A DNA stretch of 64,000 nt from Sympetrum striolatum (GCA_947579665.1 CANPUZ010000063.1:406495-470494), one strand, 5' to 3'; shown: positions 22,016 through 32,940, counted from the first letter of the stretch. Program-made: numbers and translations. The notes: generated by a model not told the origin, from the letters alone.

Positions 22016-23039
22016 GGGGTCGATTTTGTAATTCAGAGCTATCACACGACAGTGACAGCTGTGAGTTGTCACTACAAAGCTTCGATCTCGACCGAAAACA
22101 GTTCTCATGTGATAACTGCGATTTCAGTGCAATTGTCACTATCGATCGACATGAGAGCTGCCGGTCGAGAGCCAGTCGAGAGCGTCTTGAGGGACGTTGC
22201 CATATTTCACTTATCGCAGTAGTTCGCGCATGCGCAATTCCAATTTCGAATGAAAACAAGAAAGGCAAAAGGGCGTTCATTGAGGATTTAAAAACCTTGG
22301 TATCAATTCATTAGAGCATTAAATCCTAAGTATTAATAGAATAAGTATCTTAATATGCTGTACTTGAGAAATAAAACTATTTACATGTATTTCAAGTATT
22401 AACTATGCTATGTTCTACTTTTGTATGTATTACCAATACATACAATACAAATTACAAGACTTGGATGCTGCGAATATAATGTTTTTATTGCCTTACTTGA
22501 GAGTGTATGCGAATGGCATTACGTGATAATGTTACTGTTATTGCTATCGAAATCTGATGAAATGGACATTATTTTGTTTTACTTTGTACCTGTTGTTATA
22601 ACAGACACCTTAAAAAATGAAAGACTTTGTCGAGACTCAACGAAACTATTTAAGGCAAAACAACTGGTTCAGTAACTCGTCGAAGTTATCGTATGATTTC
22701 CCGATGTTTAATTTACGAAAGTTAAAGCAGATGAGTATTTTCAATGAATCATTCAACTCAATAAGAATAATTTGTTGTAGATATATAGACTCTGTTTTGT
22801 ATTGAGTTAAAAAAAAATTTTGATACGATGACATCTTTCATAAACTTGAGTACCTTTTCTGTTTGTCCTGTGAAATTGAAATATCATAGAAAATCGCATT
22901 AATAATGACCAAGATTAATAGCGAAATTACGAATTCGATTCCATGATGCAGTTCGTGAGAATCACAAAAACTAACTGCTTTAAATTCTCTTCTATAAAAT
23001 CAAGTTTGCATTAAAATTCTGTCTCAAAAATCTCCGTGT

Positions 23040-23290
23040 ATTCTTGTGGGAGAATAAATGTATCGGATTCAACAATCACCTTGGTCGTCAGGGGGACTGG
23101 TTGTTTACTACGGCGAAAACTTTCGTGAATTTTTTCATAGTACCCGTAATTTCAATTCAAAAGTTGTATTTTACGACAATATTAAGATTCTTCACTTAAT
23201 TTACCTTCCTTTGGTACTTTTCTTGACTTCGTAGGACCATTATCTCTAATTTAATTCTGTAAAAGTTACAAAGACTGCAAGATACAAAAA
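23040..23290. repeat. Copy of a dispersed repeat family
   Basis: Shares, in order, GTCGTCAGGG, TTGTTTAC, TATTTTACGAC, TAAGATTCTT, TACTTTTC and a final CCATTATCTCTAATTTAATTCTG block with 24160-24300 (partly), 39890-40175 and 40905-41165. The copies are strongly diverged. Origin unknown; the copy here lies inside the 2.5-kb TIR element. Confidence 0.6.
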
Positions 23291-24159
23291 CGAACTCGGA
23301 TGCCGGAGTCGTCTGCTAGAGTGATACAGAGAACGAAATATCTGTCAACCTCCAGCAAACTGCATTAAAACCTTGATGATCATTCTAATGTTAATTTTAT
23401 GTGTATTCTAATGCATTAATCCGGCTCAGTTTTTACTAGATCAATATCAAGTATGGCATAAAAATTCCTTAATAATCGTTTACCGCAATGAAATTTAGCT
23501 ACTATATAATACATTATAATGGCCTTCCAGGGTAATTAGAGATTTTCCGTTTGTGTAAATGTTTATTTTAATTCATAAGAGGGGCTCAATGCGGTAGAAG
23601 TTGTCAAAATGACGAATACGAGAACTTTTATACCATGAACAACCGAGAGCACAATGAAATGTTGATTAAAACGCCGTGGCTTAATACCGACGTTCTTTCT
23701 GATTCATAGAGTTCAGATACTGAATGAAATAATAAAATTGAGGAAGATCTATAGATTCTATATAGTTTCGGAACATGTTGTGGGGGCTACTGTTCTGACA
23801 GCAAAATGCACAGCAATTGACCATTGAAACAGGCACTGCTTATTAGTTACGTATAGAATGTTTATAAACGCGAAAATAACAAAATTGCTTCGTGTTATAA
23901 ATTGCTCAAACTACATTTTGTGTTCGAAAACGTTCGACTTACTCGATCAAACCTTGATAAATCTGTAGAATGAAAACACTTAAGTGTAACACTACGAATT
24001 CGTACTTTTCCACAGAAAAGCGTAGGTTTCCACAGAAAACTTTTCTGTGGATGGATGCAAATGGCTTTCCACGAAGGTCACGCCTTCTCATATCGATGAT
24101 ATTGATGAATCTGTATCAAAGGCACAAAATCAAGAAAAAACAATGTATTGGAATAGGAA

Positions 24160-24300
24160 GATACGAAATTTCACAGGTCTACATCCACTTCTTGTCATTT
24201 TCACTACGGCGAAAATTTTCGTTTATTTTGTCATCGTTTTCGTAATTTCGATTCAAAAGATGTATTTTACGTCAATATTAAGATTCTTTAATTAATTCTA
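24160..24300. repeat. Partial copy of the same dispersed repeat family
   Basis: Shares ACTACGGCGAAAA(C/A)TTTTCGT, TTTCGATTCAAAAG, TGTATTTTACG and ATTAAGATTCTT with 23100-23200 in the same order and orientation. It lies in the same TIR element, so the two may be an internal duplication. Confidence 0.55.
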
Positions 24301-24514
24301 CATCCGTCTACGTCCACTTCTCACTTGTCACGCCAGTTCTCGCCTACTAAATGAAAATCGACAAATATGGCGGAAGTTATCACGTAAGTTCTCACTCGAT
24401 AGTGACAGCAACGTTTACAAAATCGCAAAACTAGATTTCGGTCGACTAATTTCTCAAGATGGCCGATTTCTCGACCGAAAACTCTTGTCGACTAATTACA
24501 AAATCGACCCCCAG

Positions 24515-24633
24515 CAGAGACATCGCTCCCGCCTTTCGCGAGTCTAAGGTCCTCGTCCGGCGTCGCATCGCAAGTCACAATAAACACACTGTTAAGTTTG
24601 AGACTTTCTTTTTATCCGCAAAAATCACGGACA
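24515..24633 (+). repeat. BEL right LTR, second part
   Basis: Remaining 119 bp of the right LTR, from CAGAGACATCGC to CACGGACA. 143 plus 119 equals the 262 bp of the left LTR, confirming the interruption. Confidence 0.92.
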
Positions 24634-24739
24634 GAAGAAACTGTTTAAGCGAGAAAACTAGGCTTTTATCTCCATTAGTGAGAAACTGGATAAATGAGTA
24701 AATCTGGGGGTTTACCTCTATTAGTGAGAAACTGGATAA
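24634..24739. other. Island of Tigger host terminal repeats
   Basis: Holds motifs of the type TTAGTGAGAAACTGGATAA twice, matching the Tigger's subterminal repeats near 14700. It ends with the TAA target site (24737-24739) of the next insertion. Confidence 0.7.
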
Positions 24740-26761
24740 AGGTGCGTTCACACGAGGGGACTTTTGACGCGCGGGTTTTATGGTTGAGGCCGGATTGGTT
24801 GCAGCTCGCATTCACACGGAGGAACTTTTTGAGGGTACGCGCGGCTTCTAACGGTACTTAAATCTCCACTGCGGCAAAGCCGCGACGCTGAGTTGCAAAC
24901 CTGTTCACACGTAGCAACTTTTCCCTCCTGCATCATCAGGCGCCAGTTCTCAGTGGATGGGATTGGAGTCAAGCGGAAGAAGGGTGTCAGTTCATCTAGT
25001 TGCGTAGTGTAGTATATAGTAGTGTATTGTGTAGTGTAGTATATTGTGTATGAAGTATAGGGTATTGTGTTAAGTTTTGCATTTACTTGTTTAATTAGGT
25101 CCTTAGTTGTAAATATGCAATCATTTATTCTTTTCTTTGATTACAACTTACCAATTTTTCTCTTTATAGGGGAACCTCCATTAATTGTAATTGTTCACAA
25201 ACCTTCAAGTAAGCGTAATTGAAATATTCTTGGAGCTTCGTGAACAACTCTGTGAACAACTGTCTCAACAGCCGTGTTCCTTTTCTTCCAAAAATTTAAT
25301 TAACTTATTGACAGTATCAATAGCTATTTTACAATTTTTCACTCGTTATAAATCTTTGTGAATCATTTCACGCTGATGCATACATATCCACATAGTAACT
25401 TCGGTATTAGTATACTTCAAATTCGATCGGATTTTTTATAAATAGGGTATACTTAATACTTTAGATTTAGATTTTAGATATATACCCCGCGAGCCTTTCC
25501 ATTATTTGAGGCTGCAATTGTTCGATTTGCCTTGATTTTACTTGGTTTATACCAGAATGTTTAAACGTGCGAGAAGGTTGGTGTAGGCAAGGGCGAGGGA
25601 AAGTTAAGGATGTAATTAATTCCTCATAGTTCATTCATAGAGGGTATAATTTAGTCCTCAGAATTTAAGTCTACCAAATTGATTTTAATCTCTTTTTATT
25701 CTAAGGGGAAAAGAAAAAATAATGCTTGAATAAATTGGGTAAAGGTAAAGAATAAAGGAATACTCAAAGTTTCATTCAGGCTTGGGAATGCATTCCTAGA
25801 AGAGATTAAGAGACTGGGCTTTGCTCACAATTTTGTGTGTTCAGACTATTGATAAATTCTTTTGAAATAAGGTTGGCACAAGGGTCTACGAACTCATTCA
25901 AAGACAGGAACGATAGCTAAAGATAAGACATCCTACGAATACTACGGGGAGCTCCTGCGCAGGAGGTGGTCTACCATTGTGATTTTGAACCTCCTTTTCT
26001 AAGTTCACATTATACTTGTTGGGAAGGATATACATCCTGCTGAGGATTCTCTTTCAAGATAATCAAAGCTACTTCCGACACTTTCTGGTTGAGATGACGA
26101 TCGTTACTAAAAGCATATTTTTCCCGAACAGCCATTCTATTCTAAACAAATTCTTTGCACCATTTCCTTAACCCGTTTTGAAAAAACAACTGAGTCACTG
26201 ATGACATTATGAATGCAGGTCTTCATATGAGAATGGAAGGAGAGCATTGGCGCATTTCGAATAGAATAAATAATGAGAAATCTTAAAGTTCATTTATTTA
26301 TAAGGTTCACTTTGTCATAAGTTTAATTTTGTGCAAAGGTGCGAGGTTATTTTCCGACATTTTTACGAAGAAATTTCATTACTAAATAAATACAATAATT
26401 TTTAAATCCAGTATTGAGATAATTATAACGATGATAATACTCCATCCTACTGCTATAGCATTCAAATTTCGTTTTCATTTTTTATCTGCACCACTATCCG
26501 AGTGGTTTAACACTCCGCATATTCGTCAACTCTCTGCGCGGCATGCGGGAAAGTTTCAGCCGGTTAGAACTTTGCGTCAATGTTGCAGGAGCCTAAAAAG
26601 CCCTATTCACACGGAGCGTCTTTGCCGCACAAGAAAGCCGCAGACACCCGCTCTCAAGGTCACAAAAGTTGAGCCGCACAGTCGTTCACACGTCGCAATA
26701 TTTGAGGCGCGCGGCATTTCGGGACGCGCTGCAAGAAAAGTCCCCTCGTGTGAACGTACCT
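24740..26761. mobile_element. 2.0-kb PIF/Harbinger-like non-autonomous element, copy 1
   Basis: Left end AGGTGCGTTCACACGAGGGG; right end is the complement AGGTACGTTCACACGAGGGG read inward, about 27 bp with one mismatch. TAA flanks both sides (24737-24739, 26762-26764). TAA/TTA duplications are the PIF/Harbinger norm. The broader terminal zones carry further TTCACAC words. The ORF at 26431-26778 is a translation of the right terminal zone and is not a gene I recognise. No transposase present. Function of the CAC-rich termini, probably transposase binding, is inferred. Confidence 0.85.
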
Positions 26762-26826
26762 TAAGTGAGAATATCTGAACGTAGACCTCTATAAGTGAGA
26801 AACTGACTAGTGAGAAACCTCTCTAA
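26762..26826. other. Tigger island between the two 2-kb elements
   Basis: 65 bp made of Tigger subterminal repeats (AAGTGAGAATATC, CCTCTATAAGTGAGAAAC, AGTGAGAAACCTCTCTAA). It proves that the two 2-kb copies are separate insertions and not one tandem duplication. Confidence 0.75.
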
Positions 26827-28824
26827 AGGTGCGTTCACACGAGGGGACTTTTGACGCGCGGGTTTTATGGTTGAGGCCGGATGGGTTGCAGCTCGCATTC
26901 ACACGGAGGAACTTTTTGAGGGTACGCGCGGCTTCTAACGGTTCTTAAATCTCCACTGCGGCAAAGCCGCGACGCTGAGTTGCAAACTTGTTCACACGTA
27001 GCAACTTGGCCCTCCTGCATCATCAGGCGCCAGTTCTCAGTGGATGGGATTGGAGTCAAGCGGAAGAAGGATATCAGTTCATCTAGTTGCGTAGTGTAGT
27101 ATATAGTAGTGTATTGTGTAGTGTAGTATATTGTGTATGAAGTATAGGGTATTTTGTTCAGTTTTGTATTTGCTTGTTTAATTAGGTCCTTAGTTGTAAA
27201 TATGCCATCATTTATTCTTTTCTTTGATTACAACTTACCAATTTTTCTCTTTATAGGGGAACCTCCATAAATTATAATTGTTCACAAACCTTCAAGAAAC
27301 CGTAATTGAAATATTCTTGGAGCTTTGTGAACAACTCTGTGAACAACTGTCTCAACAGCCGTGTTCCTTTTCTTCCAAAAATTTAATTAACTTATTGACA
27401 GTATCAATAGCTTTTTTACAATTTTTTACTCGTTATAAATCTTTGTGAATCATTTCACGCTGATGCATACATATCCACATATTAACTTCGGTATTAGTGT
27501 ACGTCAAATTCGATCGGATTTTTTATAAATAGGGTATACTTAAAACTGTCCATTATCTGAGGCTGCAATTGTTCGATTTGCCTTGATTTTTACTTGGTTT
27601 ATACCAGAATGTTTAAGCGTGCGAGGAGGTTGGTGTACGCAAGGGCGAGACAGAGTTAAGGATGTAATTAATTCCTCATAGTTCATTCATAGAGAGTATA
27701 ATTTAGTCCTCAGAATTTAAGCCTGCCAAATTGATTTTAATCTCTTTTTATTCTAAGGGGAAAAGAAAAAATAATTCTTGAATAAATTGGGTAAAGGTAA
27801 AGAATAAAGGAATACTCAAAGGAAGTGAAAGTTTCATTCAGGCTAGGAAATGGGAATGCATTCCTTGAAGAGATTAAGAGACTGGGTTTTGCTCACAATT
27901 CTGTGTGTTCAGACTATTGATAAATTCTTTCGAAATAAGGTTGGCACAAGGTTCTACGAACTCATTCAAAGACAGGAACAATAGCTAAAGATAAGACATC
28001 CTACGAATACTATGGGGACCTCCTGCGCAGGAGGTGGTCTACCTTTTCTAAGTTCACATTTTACTTGTTGGGAAGGATATACATCCTGCTGAGGATTCTG
28101 TTTCAAGATGATCAAAGCTACTGCCGACACTTTCTGGTTGAGATGACAATCGTTACTAAAAGCATATTTTTCCCGAACAGCCATTCTATTCTCAACAAAT
28201 TCTTTGCACCATTCTCTTAACCCGTTTTGAAAAAAAAACCGAGTCACTGATGACATTTTGGAAGCAGGTCTTCATTTAAGAATGGAAGGAGAGGATGGGC
28301 GCATTTCGAAAGCATTTGGAATAGAAAAAATAATGAGAAATCTTAAAGTTAAAGTTCATTTATTTATAAGGTTCACTTTCTCATAAGTTTAATTTTGTGC
28401 AAATGTGCGAGGTTATTTTCCAACATTTTTAGGTAGAAATATCATTACCAAATAAATAAAATAATTTTTAAATCCAGTAGTGAGATAGTTATACCGATGA
28501 GAATACTCCCTCCTACTGCTACAGCATTCAAACTTCATTTTTATTTTTTATCTGCACCACTATCAGAGTGGTTTAACACTCCGCATATTCGTCAACTCTC
28601 TGCGCGGCATGCGGAAAAGTTTCAGCCGGTTAGAACTTTGCGTCAATGTTGCAGGAGCCTAAAAAGCCCTATTCACACGGAGCGTCTTTGCCGCACAAGA
28701 AAGCCGCAGACACCCGCTCTCAAGGTCACAAAAGTTGAGCCGCACAGTCGTTCACACGTCGCAATATTTGAGGCGCGCGGCATTTCGGGACGCGCTGCAA
28801 GAAAAGTCCCCTCGTGTGAACGTA
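26827..28824. mobile_element. 2.0-kb PIF/Harbinger-like non-autonomous element, copy 2
   Basis: Same family and orientation as 24740-26761, with nearly the same sequence throughout. The left TAA is at 26824-26826. The right end stops at GTGAACGTA: the last few bases and the right TAA have been lost (GTAGAAGTGAG where copy 1 has GTACCTTAAGTGAG). Copy 1 has about 40 extra bases near 25450-25500 that copy 2 lacks. Copy 2 has an open minus-strand stretch at 27966-28256 (96 residues) which is closed in copy 1; I do not recognise it. Confidence 0.83.
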
Positions 28825-28878
28825 GAAGTGAGAAAAATACCCTTTCCCCTTGGAGTCTCACTTAGAGAGGTTCGACTG
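28825..28878. repeat. Right terminus of the Tigger host
   Basis: GAAGTGAGAAAAATACC followed by the terminal inverted repeat that ends CTTAGAGAGGTTCGACTG, then TA. Confidence 0.85.
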
Positions 28879-28880
28879 TA

Positions 28881-29702
28881 CATTCCTTACGAAAGTAAGG
28901 TATACTTCATCTAACGTCATGAAGAGAGCACATATTTCTTATAGGGGGAGATATGGGAGAATTTCGAGTGCTGTTGCAACTCTTGCATAGAAAAGTAAAG
29001 TTGGCAAAAATTGACTATGAAAACATTAGAGTTAAACTGATTCTGGAGAACGCAGTATGATTCAATCTCAAATAATTACTACCATTGTCCATGGAAAAAT
29101 AATAAAGTGATACTTTGAAAGAATAGGGAGGCAAACCTCATGTGAAAATACGCATTTTAATATTTAGAAATGATAATGTAAGTTGAATAGATATCAACAG
29201 TGAAAACTATTTTTAAATTGCTGCCGTATTTATTTTTTTAATGCTTCATGAAATTTGAACACTTTTGAAACGGAAGGTTTTCGGCGGGAAACCGAGTACG
29301 GTTGACTGTGACGTCATACACATTGAAAGCAAGCGGCGCTACGGTGAAAGCAGGCTGTGCCGTCTCCCATGCATTGGATGGTGACGAAGTCCCTACTCCT
29401 TATGTAGTTCCAGAATGTAGGTATAGGTGCGCTGCAGTAGCTTTAGGCGGGATTATGAACTGTATCTATTCTTATTACTACTTTCCATTGAATACGAAAT
29501 ACACTTATGCGCACATTTTTCCGGAAAAGGGAGAATTATAAGAACAAAATACATAAGTAGATTTGTATTTGATTTATTTCAGAAAAAACAAAAAATTTCA
29601 ACAAAATTTATAAAGAAAACAAGAAAATGGCATTCCTTTTGGAATCACTCCAGAAAATGAATCCCTTTCTCCATCAATTTAAACAGAATATTCCACCAAG
29701 AA
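28881..29702. other. No gene recognised
   Basis: AT-rich, except for a GC-richer block at 29280-29450 (CGGCGGGAAACCGAGTACGG onward). A piece near 29406-29432 (GTAGTTCCAGAATGTAGGTAT) resembles 33517-33540 in the same orientation (GTAGTTCCTGAATGAGGTATG). The two pieces bracket the P-element gene and might be relics of its ends. Confidence 0.35.
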
Positions 29703-30320
29703 ATTAGCACAGTAAAACACATTACGCACTTTGCACAGAATAATATTAGAAGCAAGACAATTAATCTTTAACTCAACCAAATAAGAGAGAGACAGAATGT
29801 TACTGTCAAGTATTTAGTCAGAAAAGTTAGCACAGTAAAACACATTAAGCACTTTGCACAGAATAATATTAAAAGCAAGACAATTAATCTTTAACTCAAC
29901 CAAATAAGAGAGAGACAGAATGTTACTGTCCTGTATTTCGTCAAAAAAGTTAGCACAGTAAACACGTTAAGCACTTTGCACAGAATAATATTAAAAGCAA
30001 GACAAATAATTTCTAACTCAACCAAATAAGAGAGAGACAGAATGTTACTGTCCTGTATTTCGTCAAAAAAGTTAGCACAGTAAACACGTTAAGCACTTTG
30101 CACAGAATAATATTAAAAGCAAGACAATTAATTTCTAACTCAACCAAATAAGAGAGAGACAGAATGTTACTGTCAAGTATTTAGTCAGAAAAGTTAGTTA
30201 AAACACATTAAGCACTTTGGACAGAGTAATATTAAAAGCAAGACAATTAACTTCTAACTCAACCAAATAAAAGAGAGACAGAATGTTACTGTAAAGTATT
30301 TCGTCAGAGAAGTTAGCGCA
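29703..30320. repeat. Minisatellite, ~122-bp unit, five copies
   Basis: The word TTAGCACAG (or a variant) recurs at 29704, 29827, 29950, 30072, 30194 and 30313: spacings 123, 123, 122, 122 and 119 bp. Each unit carries CACTTTGCACAGAATAATAT, AGCAAGACAATTAAT and AGAGAGAGACAGAATGTTAC. Copies differ by only a few bases, so expansion is recent. Confidence 0.93.
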
Positions 30321-30539
30321 GCAAAACACATACACAAACACTTATTTACAATACACTATATGCAATAGGAGAATATGTACACAACATTAATATATTTTCT
30401 GTCCATGAAAGCAAACAGCACATACCAGAATCACCTATAAAGAGAAAGTTATCATTAAAAAATGAAGAATGTACTTCACACACATAAGTATAAGGTTTAT
30501 ATCATTAAAAAGATAACATGAATACAGTATCATTTGCAG

Positions 30540-31015
30540 TCATAACAGTCAGTCATGCTTACCTTGAAGCTCATCACATCTCATTTACATTATTCATATA
30601 TACATTTACATCATTTTGGAAGTGTTCTTAGAAAAACACTGGAGCCACCTGTGAATTTAAAAATTTCATGAGTAATGTTACTTAACTCAAATATCATTTG
30701 TACCAAAAGAAGAGTAACTTCATTAGTATTATTACTTAATTCAAATACCATTTGTAGTATTAAAATATTCATGCTTACCTTGAACTCATCACATGTCATT
30801 TACTTTATTCATATATACATTAATATTTACATAATTTTGGAAGTGTTCTTAGAAAAACACTGGAGCCACCTGTGAATTTAAAAATTTCATGAGTAATGTT
30901 ACTTAACTCAAATATCATTTGTATCAAAAGAAGAGTAACTTCATTAGTATTTTTACTTAATTCAAATACCATTTGTAGTATCAAAATATTCATGCTTACC
31001 TTGAACTCATTATCT
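30540..31015. repeat. Tandem duplication, ~225-bp unit, two copies plus part
   Basis: ATTTTGGAAGTGTTCTTAG starts at about 30612 and again at about 30835. Both are followed by the same sequence through TTCATGCTTACCTTGAACTC. A partial copy of the unit's end precedes the first (30555-30611). Confidence 0.88.
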
Positions 31016-31813
31016 CTTATTAACTTTTCTGCACCACCAGAGAATAGTTTGCCGGATCACAGCCTTAGCAATCCTACTTGCCATCTCTTTCCAGTGAGCC
31101 TCACAGTGGTTGCTAAGCCATTGAAAAGAAATTTCCATCTCCACTATGGCCTTAATGAATGCTGAGATTCCCACTCTATGTGGTGTGTCATTTAGCACTC
31201 TCTCAGTTATTTGCAATGCTGCAATGACGGCTTCCAGGAGGTCTTTTCGGGGATTTAACTTGTCTCCATCACATCCCTGAAAATACATCACAGCTGTAGG
31301 ATTTTCTGTTCCATCCAGCAGCCCCTCTTTACAGCTACAGCAGCAGCATTGTTTTATTATTGCTCTCAATACATAGCTGCACAGAAATGACATTAGGCCT
31401 TCAGATTCTGCTGCAGCTCCCTCGATGTTCTCACTGACAACAAACCCGGAGAATCCATCGCTGTCTGTTGATTCTCCAATGTCAGTGGTTACTGATTCCA
31501 AGTTCAGCCAGCTTCGTAGGGAATCAAGAAGCTTATTGTCATCAGCTTCACAGTTTTGGCCACTGACATTGGAGGAAAATGCCAAACCATTGACAATAAA
31601 TGTCTTCAGGCTGCTGGTGAACTGCGTTGTTGTTGGCCGCGTGTTGGACCCACAGTTTCCTCGCAGGCAGCTGAACAAGTTTTCAAGAGGATCTTGATTA
31701 AAGGACCGTGCTGAAACGGACCCTGTCACAGCACCTGGTCCACTTAGCAAACTTTTACAGAGCTGGGGAAAGGCTTGCAGATTATGCAGCCAGCCTTGCT
31801 GAGAAGGTGGCAT
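31010..31813 (-). CDS. P-element (THAP9-like) transposase, C-terminal exon
   Basis: A 267-residue open frame on the minus strand. FNQDPLENLFSCLRGNCGSN followed by PTTTQF is the hallmark of the P-element/THAP9 transposase C-terminal region (FNQDxLExFFxxxRxxGG..NPTxxQF). The remainder has a cysteine run (IIKQCCCCSCKEG) and a hydrophobic end. The frame stays open a little upstream of the Met at 31813, where AG acceptors exist, so it is most likely a terminal exon. With the THAP exon at 33388-33288 on the same strand it outlines a 2.4-kb gene whose middle (catalytic RNase H-like domain) I could not find; Copia scraps occupy that place. Probably inactive. Confidence 0.75.
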   Translation of the reverse strand: MPPSQQGWLHNLQAFPQLCKSLLSGPGAVTGSVSARSFNQDPLENLFSCLRGNCGSNTRPTTTQFTSSLKTFIVNGLAFSSNVSGQNCEADDNKLLDSLRSWLNLESVTTDIGESTDSDGFSGFVVSENIEGAAAESEGLMSFLCSYVLRAIIKQCCCCSCKEGLLDGTENPTAVMYFQGCDGDKLNPRKDLLEAVIAALQITERVLNDTPHRVGISAFIKAIVEMEISFQWLSNHCEAHWKEMASRIAKAVIRQTILWWCRKVNKR

Positions 31814-32039
31814 TGGGAGAAACTTATTATTTCCTGTCCTTTGTTATTAATACCACCTAGCAATCCTACTTTCAATGGATGAAAGTCGCAGAAATTGTAA
31901 TAGGTAATCTTAAAACCTTGAATCAAATACATTAATAAACCAATATTTTCATTGTTTGATACCATTTGGCCAATAATGGCTGCATGAGATTAAGATACAC
32001 TGGCTGATTCAATAAATATCGGTGAAATATTGAGGGAAC
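31814..32039. other. Spacer upstream of the P-like exon, no gene
   Basis: AT-rich sequence between the P-like exon and the Copia-derived repeats; no feature recognised. Confidence 0.4.
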
Positions 32040-32940
32040 TTAATAGAGATGGTAGTTGATAACAATCATAAATAAAAGGTATCCAGGATATACATAACAA
32101 AATCTAACTTAGATTTTAGTTTGCACAAGAAATCAAGAATAATATTAATCACAATGTTACAGAACAGGAATCATTTTGACAAAGTTTCATCACACAGAAC
32201 TATGTTCAGCTTTTGTAAATATGTCAGCTACCTTTTCTTCACTAGATATTTATTCAACAACAACTTCCCAAAGTTAAAACATAGATCCTTACTTCCTTCC
32301 AGGTGTTTAATTAGTTAGTCTTATCTAATTATATAATGAATATCACCAGCCCAATATGCATCACAAAAATCAGTCAAATCCTTCTGAGCCTTCTCAAAGG
32401 TAAAACAAAGGTCTTTACTTCCTTCCAGATATATAATTAGTTAGTGTAATTTATTTAAGTTAATAAAGAAGGTAGTTGATCATATTTACAAATAAAAGTT
32501 ATCCAAGATATTAATATTAAAATATCCACTTATTACTAACTTAGATTATAGTATGCACAAGAATTCAAGAATAATATTAATCACAATGTTACAGAACAGG
32601 AATCATTTTGACAAAGCTTCATCACACATAACTATGTTGAGGTTTTGTAAATATATCAGCTGATAGTGGCATATTATATTCAAGTGAAGAAAAGGTGGCT
32701 AGCCACCTTTTCTTCACTTATATATATTCAATAACAACTTTCCAAAGTTAAAACAAAGACCCTTACTTCCTTCCAGATATTTTATTAGTTACTCTTATTT
32801 AATTATATAATTATTATCACTACCCCAATATGCATCACAAAATGCAGTCAAATCCTTGAAAACCTTCCCAAAGGTAACACATAGATCCTCACTTCCATCC
32901 AGATATTTAATTACTTTGTCTTATTTAATTTAGATATTTT
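32040..32940 (-). pseudogene. Duplicated scraps of a Copia pol 3' end
   Basis: On the minus strand, fragments near 32340-32420 and 32830-32910 read like the end of Copia RNase H: GSKDLCFTFEKAQKDLTDFC then DAYWAGD, and a diverged second copy KDLTAFCDAYWGSD. ADIFTKA, another Copia C-terminal motif, is read near 32200. The segment TAATATTAATCACAATGTTA with neighbours occurs at about 32140 and 32573, so the region is a duplication of about 430 bp. All frames are broken. A perfect 18-bp inverted repeat (GTGAAGAAAAGGTGGCTA and its complement) lies at 32682-32717. Confidence 0.65.

Larger units (their letters stand above)
22016..24511. mobile_element. 2.5-kb non-autonomous TIR element (3-bp target duplication)
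   Basis: Both ends carry the perfect 18-bp inverted repeat GGGGTCGATTTTGTAATT. The BEL LTR sequence CACCAGCAGAGAC of the left LTR is split so that CAG occurs on both sides (22013-22015, 24512-24514), a clean 3-bp duplication. Three-bp duplications and G-rich termini suit PIF/Harbinger or CMC-type elements. Further short words (TCGACCGAAAAC) recur near the ends. No transposase was recognised inside; ORFs such as 22066-22314 and 23970-24245 are unremarkable. Two stretches (23040-23290, 24160-24300) resemble a repeat family seen elsewhere in the window. Confidence 0.85.
15944..24633 (+). mobile_element. BEL/Pao LTR retrotransposon, nearly full length
   Basis: Left LTR 15944-16205 and right LTR (21873-22015 plus 24515-24633, split by a later insertion) are both 262 bp when the insert is removed and differ at few positions. 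They start TGCTTGCCACTG and end CACG(A/G)ACA. Inside are a primer site, gag, and pol in the BEL order protease, RT, RNase H, integrase. Two stop codons and one frameshift break pol. No matching 5-bp target duplication was found: flanks are GGTAT on the left and GAAGA on the right. That may reflect a rearranged insertion or slightly wrong borders. Confidence 0.93.
10534..28878. mobile_element. Tigger/pogo-family host element carrying a nest of later insertions
   Basis: The left end reads CAGTCGAACCTCTCTAAGTG and the right end at 28878 is its reverse complement over about 23 bp with one mismatch. TA flanks both ends (10532-10533, 28879-28880). Inside each end a motif of the type ACCTCTATAAGTGAGAAA recurs several times (10555-10575, 14696-14780, 24640-24736, 26762-26826), which identifies these islands as parts of one element. 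Removing the nested Gypsy, BEL and three other elements leaves only about 3.5 kb or less. A C-terminal transposase remnant lies at 14834-15618. No N-terminal half was found, so the copy was probably non-autonomous before it was hit, or lost that half later. Confidence 0.85.

Noticed and set aside
10577..24633. Endogenous virus with an envelope gene
   Set aside because: Neither the Gypsy nor the BEL element has an ORF after integrase that could be an envelope; both are plain retrotransposons.
26431..28865. Paired ORFs of 115 and 122 residues in the two 2-kb elements
   Set aside because: Their conservation follows from the near-identical elements, and most of the sequence is the terminal inverted repeat zone.
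29703..30320. CRISPR-like array
   Set aside because: The 122-bp units are repeated throughout with no unique spacers, and the genome is eukaryotic.
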